NCBI GenBank assembly: GCA_009780765.1 | Contig: WQZK01000127.1 | Coordinates: 1-5,929, forward strand | Origin: Defluviitaleaceae bacterium | GTDB taxonomy: Bacteria; Bacillota; Clostridia; Lachnospirales; UBA5962 | Direction: 5' to 3' | DNA length: 5,929 bases | Shown: positions 1 through 5,184 of the stretch, piece after piece | Layout: each line of letters begins with the position of its first letter | Position numbering within the stretch: the stretch's first letter is position 1 | Translations under genes and position numbers: made by a program | Notes under the pieces: generated by a model | What the model saw: only the letters and a program-made list of their open reading frames with translations | The model's database searches: none | Told to the model about the DNA's origin: nothing

Positions 1-90
1 AAATTTACGAATCAGAGAAAAAGCGTCAAAACAAAAAAGCCGCTCCATGTTTCAATAGGCGGCAATGGACAAGTTCATAAAAATATTTTT

Positions 91-120
91 TATAACATGA
101 CGTACAGGTGTCATATTATA
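91..120. promoter_or_regulatory. Dyad-symmetric operator-like site
   Basis: Two 11-bp arms (91-101, TATAACATGAC; 110-120, GTCATATTATA) are inverted repeats with one mismatch, separated by 8 bp. The size and spacing fit the operator of a dimeric repressor or activator. It overlaps the first copy of the repeated promoter element (104-132), so a bound protein would be placed over that promoter. It could instead form a weak AT-rich hairpin, but no T-tract follows, so a terminator is unlikely. The binding protein is not identifiable. Confidence 0.45.
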
Positions 121-132
121 TAGTGTAGAATA
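104..132 (+). promoter_or_regulatory. Promoter-like element, copy 1 (no gene directly downstream)
   Basis: This segment matches the elements at 205-233 and 857-885: 18 of 29 positions are identical in all three, including the core TGTCAT, the following TAT, and a -10-like box at a constant 22 nt from the start of the element. Here the -10 is TAGAAT (126-131). Unlike the other two copies it drives no visible reading frame; ATG at 135 runs only three codons. It may be a decayed promoter or a distal promoter for the gene at 257. Confidence 0.4.
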
Positions 133-204
133 GAATGGTAGGGTGAAAACTTGTAGGTTAAAAAGCCCCTATTTCCGTTGTTTTTCGGTAGTTGTACAAT
201 GGAA

Positions 205-233
205 ACTGTTGTCATGGTATGTTTGATATAATA
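205..233 (+). promoter_or_regulatory. Extended -10 promoter for the gene at 257
   Basis: A perfect -10 box TATAAT (227-232) is preceded by TG at 224-225, giving an extended -10. No good -35 lies at 17 bp (AACTGT), which fits dependence on the extended -10 or on an activator. The upstream part, with the TGTCAT core at 210-215, is shared with the element at 857-885 (22 of 29 positions identical) and the one at 104-132. Transcription would begin near 239, about 18 nt before the ATG. Confidence 0.6.
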
Positions 234-256
234 GCAAAATAGAAGGAGTGAAATGT

Positions 257-847
257 ATGGTAAAAAGTATGTTAAGTGCAATGCAAAAAAGAAAAAGTGG
301 AATTCCTGAAGATGTATTACCTATATTTGAGGGCATTGTAAAAAAATACGAAGAAGAGTCGGGGCATAATCTTATTGGAATCAAATGCCTTAAACCTGAA
401 TGGGATGATGAATTTGCCAAAGCTATGGACAAGCACCTAACTCGAGAGCAACGCTTTCTATTATATGAAACACAAGGAGGCTGCAATGGTGCAGGTGCCG
501 ATAAAGAGCGCAAAGCCTTTGCTATAGAATATGCCCATCTAGCTCTTGATGAAAGGATGGCACTGTTTGCAAAAACTTTTGGAAGATGGAAACCTGTATT
601 AAATGATGACAACACGCTAACGCTTCATTTCAAATGTACACACGGGTATTATAAACGTGCTTTAGACGGAACATACATTACCCCACCGCCTAATGTGGGA
701 TTATATTTTGAAAGATGTGCAGGCGGAAGGCTATATGAATTACAAAAGGCACTAGGGATAAAACTAAAAATTAAATCGGTTGATATATCCCCGCTTAACG
801 AAAATGTAGCAAACCCTGTTGTTTTTACTTTTGAAATAGTGGATTAA
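257..847 (+). CDS. Uncharacterised Cys/His-containing protein, 196 aa
   Basis: I do not recognise this protein with confidence. ATG at 257 is chosen because the ribosome-binding site AGAAGGAG (241-248) is correctly placed for it; an in-frame GTG at 248 overlaps that site and is less likely. There is no signal peptide or membrane segment, so it should be cytoplasmic. The N-terminal half is charged and helical. The C-terminal half carries a Gly/Cys segment GGCNGAG (C76), then C127-T-H129-G-Y-Y, then C154-A-G-G-R followed by an amphipathic helix and a beta-rich end. This order recalls the C-terminal Cys pattern of small sensor folds of the 4-vinyl-reductase/hydrocarbon-binding (V4R) type and of DUF6144-like proteins, so a metal- or small-molecule-binding role is possible; this is inference only. 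It has its own promoter, of the same type as that of the zinc-ribbon genes downstream. Confidence 0.75.
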   Translation: MVKSMLSAMQKRKSGIPEDVLPIFEGIVKKYEEESGHNLIGIKCLKPEWDDEFAKAMDKHLTREQRFLLYETQGGCNGAGADKERKAFAIEYAHLALDERMALFAKTFGRWKPVLNDDNTLTLHFKCTHGYYKRALDGTYITPPPNVGLYFERCAGGRLYELQKALGIKLKIKSVDISPLNENVANPVVFTFEIVD

Positions 848-856
848 AGTCTATTC

Positions 857-885
857 ACTGCTGTCATACTATCTATGCTATTATA
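857..885 (+). promoter_or_regulatory. Extended -10 promoter for the zinc-ribbon gene pair
   Basis: A -10 box TATTAT (879-884) is preceded by TG at 876-877, an extended -10. The whole 29-bp segment matches the promoter at 205-233 at 22 positions, with the TGTCAT core (862-867) at the same distance from the -10. It lies in the 70-nt gap between the gene ending at 847 and the ATG at 918. It would drive the zinc-ribbon genes and perhaps the truncated frame at 1804, since no terminator is seen before 1983. Confidence 0.55.
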
Positions 886-917
886 AGCTTGTACTTAATA
901 TTTAGGAGGAATTAGTT

Positions 918-1466
918 ATGGAAAATCAAAAATTTTGCCAGAGATGTGGCATGCCTATGCAAGAACCGCAGCATTTTGCAACCAATGCTGATGGGAGTAA
1001 AAATGAAGATTATTGTTGCTATTGCTATGAAAATGGAGCTTTTTTCTATCCAGAAGCAACCATGGAACAAGTAATTGAAAGTTGTTTACCACATGTTGTT
1101 CCAGATGTTTGGGCAGATGAAGCAACTGCACGAGCCGTTATGAATGAACATTTTCCTACTCTTAAGTGTTGGAAAAAAACAGGAATGATTATATCATTCA
1201 AACTAAAAGAAGGTGTATCTACCGAAGATTTCTTAAAAGTATCAGACAAAATCCAAGAAAACTACCTTTCAAAGTGCAAAGGTTTCATTAATCGCCAGCT
1301 TATGGTAATTGATGGAGTATGGACAGATTGGATTATTTGGGAAACCTTACCTGATGCCGAAAATTCAATGAAAAAATCTGCGGAAAACGAGTCAGCTAAA
1401 GAGTTCATTTCGCTAATCGGAGAAGTTATAGAGCAAAATAATTACACTCTTGAAAGAAGTTATTAA
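918..1466 (+). CDS. Zinc-ribbon protein fused to ABM-like dimeric alpha/beta-barrel domain, 182 aa
   Basis: Residues 1-87 are a small zinc-ribbon domain of the Zn_ribbon_2 type. C7-x2-C10 and C33-x2-C36 (with an extra C34) would hold one zinc ion, and the signature FCQRCGMPM and an NADG turn are typical. Residues 90-182 form a second domain that starts MIISFKLKEG and contains DGVWTDWIIWET, which looks like a ferredoxin-like fold of the antibiotic-biosynthesis-monooxygenase (ABM)/dimeric barrel class; no catalytic residues can be assigned. The start is supported by AGGAGG at 904-909, 8 nt before the ATG. The next gene is a paralog of residues 1-87 alone, ending exactly where this protein continues into the second domain, so this is a domain fusion. 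It is predicted cytoplasmic. The zinc-ribbon call is firm; the second-domain call is moderate, and the biological role is unknown. Confidence 0.85.
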   Translation: MENQKFCQRCGMPMQEPQHFATNADGSKNEDYCCYCYENGAFFYPEATMEQVIESCLPHVVPDVWADEATARAVMNEHFPTLKCWKKTGMIISFKLKEGVSTEDFLKVSDKIQENYLSKCKGFINRQLMVIDGVWTDWIIWETLPDAENSMKKSAENESAKEFISLIGEVIEQNNYTLERSY

Positions 1467-1505
1467 TTGCTCTTGCTTATATTTAAAATTTAGGAGGAAA
1501 TACTT

Positions 1506-1772
1506 ATGGAAAACCAAAAATTTTGCCAAAGCTGTGGCATGCCTATGGGTGAAACAGACGAAATGTACGGCTTAAATGCTGACGGAACAAAATCTACTGA
1601 TTATTGCAGCTATTGTTTTGTGAATGGTAATTTTAATAGCCCAAATGAAACACTTGAAGAGATGATTGAAAGCGTTATCCCTCACGTTGTTGAAGCAACA
1701 AAAATGAGCGAAGAAGATGCTAGAAAAATGTGTAACGAATTTATGCCACAACTAAAGCGTTGGGCAAAATAA
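1506..1772 (+). CDS. Small zinc-ribbon protein, 88 aa, paralog of the preceding gene
   Basis: This is a stand-alone Zn_ribbon_2-type protein. C7-x2-C10 and C34-x2-C37 are the predicted zinc ligands, followed by a helical tail with IPHVV and LKRWAK. About half its residues are identical to the N-terminal domain of the protein at 918-1466, including the first eight residues MENQKFCQ. The ribosome-binding site AGGAGG (1492-1497) is 8 nt from the ATG, and the leader sequence itself (from about 1475) resembles that of the upstream gene (from about 887), so the duplication took the leader along. The 39-nt gap and lack of a promoter or terminator indicate co-transcription with the upstream gene. Proteins of this type are usually annotated only as putative zinc-ribbon proteins; binding to nucleic acid or protein is possible but not shown. 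Confidence 0.88.
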   Translation: MENQKFCQSCGMPMGETDEMYGLNADGTKSTDYCSYCFVNGNFNSPNETLEEMIESVIPHVVEATKMSEEDARKMCNEFMPQLKRWAK

Positions 1773-1803
1773 ATAGTAAGAGATTCAAGAATGGAGGATG
1801 TTG

Positions 1804-1890
1804 ATGGAAAAATATATTGCTATTCTCCAAGGAAAAAGAAAGGGTGCTTTGACATCGGATTTACTGAACAGCCATATTGAACAGATGTAG
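1804..1890 (+). pseudogene. Truncated YciI-like (YCII-domain) gene remnant, 28 codons
   Basis: An ATG with a good ribosome-binding site (GGAGG, 1793-1797, 6 nt spacing) opens a frame that stops after 28 codons. The peptide begins MEKYIAILQGKRKG and continues with LTSDLLNSHIEQM. This is the usual start of YciI-family proteins: a first beta strand, then a helix with the conserved His of a H-x-x-x-L segment. Family members are about 90-100 residues, so some two thirds are missing, including the conserved C-terminal half. No convincing continuation was found in the other frames after 1890, so this looks like a truncation or deletion rather than a single frameshift. It lies 31 nt after the zinc-ribbon gene and was probably the third gene of that transcript. 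A real 28-residue peptide cannot be excluded. Confidence 0.5.
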
Positions 1891-2130
1891 GGATACAAAT
1901 ATTAACTACTTAATGAGTAATTCGCAAACAAAAACTAATTTAGAGCGCTAGCGAAAAGTAAAAATGATATGGTATTAAATAGAAAACACCCCAAAAATAA
2001 TATTATTTTTAGGGTGTTTTGCTCATATTTATATGAAAAAGTGAAGAAATGGAACGACACACTCTTTTTGTCATTAGAAACAGGCAGAGATTATTTAGGG
2101 GTACATCTTGAAAGCAAAGGAGAATGAATA
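1891..2130. other. Intergenic stretch with terminator hairpin and no convincing gene
   Basis: This 240-nt gap separates the YciI-like remnant from grpB. It contains an 8-bp perfect palindrome CGCTAGCG (1946-1953), the hairpin at 1983-2020, and an open frame beginning with GTG at 2041 and ending at 2127. That frame has 28 codons (VKKWNDTLFLSLETGRDY and onward), no ribosome-binding site and no family I recognise; it may be the tail of a lost gene. The end of the stretch holds the grpB ribosome-binding site, AAGGAG (2117-2122). A TTGTCA at 2068-2073 has no good -10 at the right distance, so the grpB promoter is not located. Confidence 0.5.
1983..2020 (+). terminator. Rho-independent terminator-like hairpin
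   Basis: The arms AAAACACCC (1983-1991) and GGGTGTTTT (2012-2020) are perfect complements. They enclose, after one mismatch, an 18-bp perfect AT palindrome (1993-2010), so the whole 38 nt folds into one long stem. The right arm ends in TTTT. It probably ends the transcript of the zinc-ribbon genes. The symmetric A and T ends would let it act in both directions. Confidence 0.7.
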
Positions 2131-2712
2131 ATGAAAAAGCAGCTATCAGAAATGACCTTAGAAGAATTATGGGGATTTTTTCCTATAATTCTCAAAGAGT
2201 ATAATCCGCAATATATAAACTGGTACGAGAATGAAAAACAACATATCATAGATATTGTAGGGTCAGAAAATATCCTGCGTATCAGTCACATTGGAAGCAC
2301 TGCTGTTAAAGGGCTTATTTCTAAACCCACAATAGATATTTTATTGGAGATTGACGGATGTTGTGATGTAACTAAGCTGACCAATGTCCTAACCGAAGCT
2401 GGCTGGGGGCTTATGCAAACCGAAAGCAACCCAACGAAAATAAAGTTCTGCAAAGGATATACCCCTAATGGATTTGCTGATAAAGTTTTTCATCTTCATG
2501 TTGCATACATGGGAGATTGGAGTGAATTATATTTTCGGGATTACCTAATTGTACATCCGGTTGTGGTAGCGGAATACGGCAAAATAAAACAAGATTTATT
2601 AACCAACTATGAACATGATAGAGATGGTTATACAAGAGCAAAATCCGATTTTGTCTTGAAATATTCAAATACTGCCAAACATGAATTTCATAGCAGGTAC
2701 AAGCCGAAATAA
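2131..2712 (+). CDS. GrpB family protein (UPF0157, nucleotidyltransferase-like fold), 193 aa
   Basis: The core motif HIGSTAVKGLISKPTIDILLEI (residues 53-74) is the signature of the GrpB/UPF0157 family: a nucleotidyltransferase-like GST segment at 55-57 followed by P66-x-I-D69-I. The usual family end, with YTRAKSDFV, is also present, and 193 residues is a normal length. GrpB proteins share the nucleotidyltransferase fold, but their substrate is not established, and only one clear acidic residue of the usual metal-binding pair is seen (D69, with E73 nearby). The start is supported by AAGGAG at 2117-2122, 8 nt upstream. There is no signal peptide or membrane segment. It appears to be a single-gene unit between two terminators, convergent with hydE, with no functional link to the hydrogenase genes evident. 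Confidence 0.9.
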   Translation: MKKQLSEMTLEELWGFFPIILKEYNPQYINWYENEKQHIIDIVGSENILRISHIGSTAVKGLISKPTIDILLEIDGCCDVTKLTNVLTEAGWGLMQTESNPTKIKFCKGYTPNGFADKVFHLHVAYMGDWSELYFRDYLIVHPVVVAEYGKIKQDLLTNYEHDRDGYTRAKSDFVLKYSNTAKHEFHSRYKPK

Positions 2713-2745
2713 TAAATAATGCCACATTATGCCACTTTGAGGCTC

Positions 2746-2762
2746 TTTCGCGAATCGTGAAA
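2746..2762. repeat. 17-bp imperfect palindrome beside GGCTCTTT
   Basis: TTTCGCGA (2746-2753) and TCGTGAAA (2755-2762) are inverted repeats with one mismatch around a single base. The preceding bases read GGCTC, so the segment from 2741 begins GGCTCTTTCGCG, which resembles the outer end of ISL3-family terminal inverted repeats as I remember them. No partner end or transposase is seen in the window. It may be a solitary remnant or a protein-binding site. Confidence 0.3.
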
Positions 2763-2776
2763 TTTTATACAGCAAT

Positions 2777-2816
2777 AAAAATGGATGCTTCCAGTGTTGA
2801 TGGTGCATCCATTTTT
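2777..2816. terminator. Bidirectional rho-independent terminator between grpB and hydE
   Basis: Perfect 12-bp arms AAAAATGGATGC (2777-2788) and GCATCCATTTTT (2805-2816) enclose a 16-nt loop. The stem has a GC-containing core and A5/T5 ends, so it ends in a T-tract on either strand. It lies 64 nt after the grpB stop and 70 nt after the hydE stop, exactly where two convergent transcripts must end. Confidence 0.88.
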
Positions 2817-2886
2817 CCATGAAAACCGTTTAACTGCCAGACCATTTTAGGTTTCCTTTTTATGTTTCGTTATCGTTATACGAAAG

Positions 2887-3984
2887 TCATTTAGAATTAT
2901 TCTTAACTTTAAAATGCGGCGAATCGCCCCATTCTGCAAATCCAACCATATCGCCAACGCTTAGAACCCTACCCGTTAAGCAAACTTTACAATGGTTTTG
3001 ATCGTCATCTATACAAGGCTTATTATCATAAAGTTGGTAGCCATACCTATATTCTTGCAGAGTAATTATAGGCATTAAAATATTTGCACCAGCTTTAAGC
3101 CCAAGCTCACGACCTAAAGGGTTAAGTGCTTGAAGTGCCGTTGTTGCAGCAATATTTACATCTTTTAAGTAAAGTCTTGTAATTGCTATCATTTTTATTC
3201 CTAGCTCAAATCTTTTGGCTTTCTCTTCTTCTGTGTCCATATTCTTTGTCAAAACTTCTATACCCATAGGCGTATCTTTATGAACAACATAAGGACCCAT
3301 ACCTATCATATCTATGTCTTTTTCCTTGAAAAACAAAATATCATTTACCAAATCTTCCTCGGTTTGGCTCGGCAAGCCTATCATAACACCCGTTCCTACT
3401 TGGTAACCTATTTTTTTCAAAGCTTCCAAGCAATCTATTCTTTTTTGTAGAGAATGAAGCTCGTCGTTCGGATGTATTCTCTTGTAAAGCTCTTTGCTTG
3501 TTGTTTCAATTCTTAATAAGTATCTGTGTGCCCCTGCATCAAACCATCTTTGGTAAGTTTCTTCACTTTGCTCACCTAAGCACAAAGTAATTCCTAGTTT
3601 AGCATCTGAAAGGTTTTTTATATCCTTTATTATTTCTGTAATAAACTCCACATACTCCGCATCGTTTCGCTCACCAGACTGTAATGTAACCGAGCCGTAT
3701 TCATTTTCATATGCCCACTGTGCCATTGATAAAATTTCTTCTTTAGTCATTGAAAAGCGCTCCTGCGGCGAACTTTTTCGTATACCACAATAATAACAAT
3801 CTTTAATACATACATTAGAAAACTCTATAAGCCCCCTAAAATAAGCCTTTCGTCCAATAAATTTTTCTTTTATAGAATAGGCTTTTTCATACAGCATATT
3901 CAAATCATCTTTATCTGTTAAATTCATTAAATATAAAAGGTCACTCTTATCTAGCTCATATTTGTTTAATATATCTCTAAGCAT
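2887..3984 (-). CDS. hydE: [FeFe]-hydrogenase maturation radical SAM protein HydE, 365 aa
   Basis: HydE is a radical SAM enzyme of H-cluster assembly; it is known to act on the Fe-CO-CN-cysteine product of HydG on the way to the diiron subcluster. The SAM cluster motif C59-x3-C63-x2-C66 (CIKDCYYC) is intact and is preceded by the conserved FRGLIEFSN. The second cluster motif near the C-terminus, C324-x7-C332-x2-C335, matches the spacing described for Thermotoga HydE; not all HydE proteins have it and it is not essential for activity. The conserved GMGPYVVHKDTP segment of the barrel is present. Length is normal for the family. The ATG overlaps the last 8 nt of hydF, with a modest ribosome-binding site (CAGGGA) inside hydF, so translation is probably coupled. 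It is the last gene of the operon, followed by the terminator at 2777-2816. It is cytoplasmic. BioB-like relatives are excluded by the C-terminal cysteines and the neighbours. Confidence 0.96.
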   Translation of the reverse strand: MLRDILNKYELDKSDLLYLMNLTDKDDLNMLYEKAYSIKEKFIGRKAYFRGLIEFSNVCIKDCYYCGIRKSSPQERFSMTKEEILSMAQWAYENEYGSVTLQSGERNDAEYVEFITEIIKDIKNLSDAKLGITLCLGEQSEETYQRWFDAGAHRYLLRIETTSKELYKRIHPNDELHSLQKRIDCLEALKKIGYQVGTGVMIGLPSQTEEDLVNDILFFKEKDIDMIGMGPYVVHKDTPMGIEVLTKNMDTEEEKAKRFELGIKMIAITRLYLKDVNIAATTALQALNPLGRELGLKAGANILMPIITLQEYRYGYQLYDNKPCIDDDQNHCKVCLTGRVLSVGDMVGFAEWGDSPHFKVKNNSK

Positions 3985-5173
3985 TTAATTCCCTGCTTTC
4001 TTTTAAGATTTCAACGCTTCTTTCTAAAATTCCGCTACAGTGGGCTAAAACTAAGCCATAGTTTGTGATTGGAATATTTGCATTTTTAGCGTAAGAAATT
4101 CGGCTTTTAAACTCTCTTTCAGTAATCATACAGCCCCCGCAATGAATTATAAGAGTATATTGTTCTAAGTTTTCAGGATAATCTCTTCCATGAGAAAAAT
4201 CAAATTCTAGGTTGCAGCCCGTTGTTTTCTTTAGTGCGTTTGGAATTTTAACATGCCCAATATCTTCATGGGTACGGTTATGAGTGCACGTTTCGGCAAT
4301 TAAAACCTTATCACCATCTTTAAGGTGTTTTATTGCATCTATACCGTTTAATAGAATATCTATATCGCCCTTTTGCCTTGCCATTAATATAGAAAATGAT
4401 GTAAGCTTTACGCTTTTAGGCACAATATCCGCTACAAGTTTAAAAACCTGAGAATCAGTGACTACTAAATCAATTTTTTTTATGTTTTCAAGAGCTTCCG
4501 AAAGTTCTTTTTCAGTCGTAACATAGCAAGTTATAGAATTGTCTAAACAGTCCCTAATTAGCTGAACCTGTGGCAAAATGAGCCTACCCTTTGGTGCCGA
4601 ACTATCTATCGGTACCACCATCAAAACTGTGCTCTTAGGCGACAACAAATCCCCTATCATACTATCAGAATCCTTTTTTATTTCCAATAGTTTGTTAGAA
4701 ATAATTTCTTTAAGTTTTTTTATACTTTCTTCATCAAAAATCGAAATATAAGTCCCATTTTGCAAAGTTTTTTCTAAAATTATATCGCTCTTAGTAAAAA
4801 CAATCAAGTGCGGTATGTTTTTGCTATCTAATTTTTGCTTAAATTCCTCATATTCTTTGGTGCTTTCATTAATTTTGTTTGCATCTACTGTGTATATTGC
4901 AAAATCTGTTCTGTCAAGCAATTTTTCGGTTTTTTCTAGGCGTTTTTCGCCAAGAATTGTGTTATCGTTAAGCCCAGCAGTGTCTACCAAAACTATTGGA
5001 CCAAAAGGCAACAATTCCATAGATTTTTGCACAAAATCAGTAGTTGTACCACTAATATCCGATACTATTGAAACATCCGACTCTATAAGTGCATTAAATA
5101 GTGCCGATTTGCCAGAATTGGTTTCACCAAAAATACAAACATGCAACCTATTGCTTTGCGGTGTTACTATCAT
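3977..5173 (-). CDS. hydF: [FeFe]-hydrogenase maturation GTPase HydF, 398 aa
   Basis: HydF is the GTPase and scaffold on which the diiron subcluster is completed before transfer to the hydrogenase. The N-terminal G domain shows the P-loop G16-ETNSGKS-23, the switch threonines at 43-45, G3 D64-TAG-67, and G4 as T127-KSD-130, where N is more usual at the first position. A middle dimerisation region follows. The C-terminal cluster-binding domain has C296-x-H298 and H344-C345-x2-C348, with 45 residues between the histidines, inside the family range, so the [4Fe-4S] site is intact. The start ATG has AGGGGG just upstream, overlapping the hydG stop codon. It is 11 nt from hydG and overlaps hydE by 8 nt, so the three genes form one transcript. 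The length is typical. Era- or TrmE-type GTPases are excluded by the C-terminal motif. Confidence 0.96.
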   Translation of the reverse strand: MIVTPQSNRLHVCIFGETNSGKSALFNALIESDVSIVSDISGTTTDFVQKSMELLPFGPIVLVDTAGLNDNTILGEKRLEKTEKLLDRTDFAIYTVDANKINESTKEYEEFKQKLDSKNIPHLIVFTKSDIILEKTLQNGTYISIFDEESIKKLKEIISNKLLEIKKDSDSMIGDLLSPKSTVLMVVPIDSSAPKGRLILPQVQLIRDCLDNSITCYVTTEKELSEALENIKKIDLVVTDSQVFKLVADIVPKSVKLTSFSILMARQKGDIDILLNGIDAIKHLKDGDKVLIAETCTHNRTHEDIGHVKIPNALKKTTGCNLEFDFSHGRDYPENLEQYTLIIHCGGCMITEREFKSRISYAKNANIPITNYGLVLAHCSGILERSVEILKESRELNA

Positions 5174-5184
5174 GAAAACACCCC

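Larger units (their letters stand above)
104..267 (+). repeat. Degenerate direct repeat of promoter and leader (104-165 and 205-267)
   Basis: The promoter element at 104 is followed by a segment that aligns, with a few small gaps, to the leader and first codons of the gene at 257. GGTAGGGTGAAAAC and then GTAGGTTAAAAAG match GAAGGAGTGAAATG and then TATGGTAAAAAG. The offset is 101 to 105 nt along the unit. In the first unit the ribosome-binding site is weakened, the ATG is lost and a stop appears, so it looks like a dead copy. The alignment was made by eye and the leader part is the weaker half. Confidence 0.35.

Noticed and set aside
1..124. Possible C-terminus of a gene entering from the left edge
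   Set aside because: One frame is open from 1 to 123 and another from 3 to 80 (IYESEKKRQNKKAAPC and onward), but neither matches a family I know and the pieces are too short to choose between.
169..615. Minus-strand open frame of 148 codons
   Set aside because: It lies mostly antisense to the well-supported gene at 257-847, has low-complexity Ser/Leu composition and no ribosome-binding site.
1046..1249. Minus-strand open frame of 67 codons
   Set aside because: Antisense to the zinc-ribbon fusion gene, with no family resemblance.
1185..1466. Separate gene for the ABM-like domain starting at the internal ATG at 1185
   Set aside because: The only purine-rich run upstream (CAGGA) ends 1 nt from the ATG, too close for initiation, and the frame is continuous with the zinc ribbon.
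2068..2096. Promoter for grpB using TTGTCA as -35
   Set aside because: The best -10 candidates (GATTAT at 15 bp or TTATTT at 17 bp) are poor, and the segment does not follow the spacing of the repeated promoter element.
1..2712. A new defence, mobile or biosynthetic system in the accessory block
   Set aside because: No nuclease, recombinase, toxin-antitoxin pair, CRISPR repeats or tailoring enzymes are seen; the genes are small, separately promoted accessory proteins, one of them broken.
2465..2725. Minus-strand open frame of 86 codons
   Set aside because: Antisense to grpB, with no recognisable motif and no start signal.
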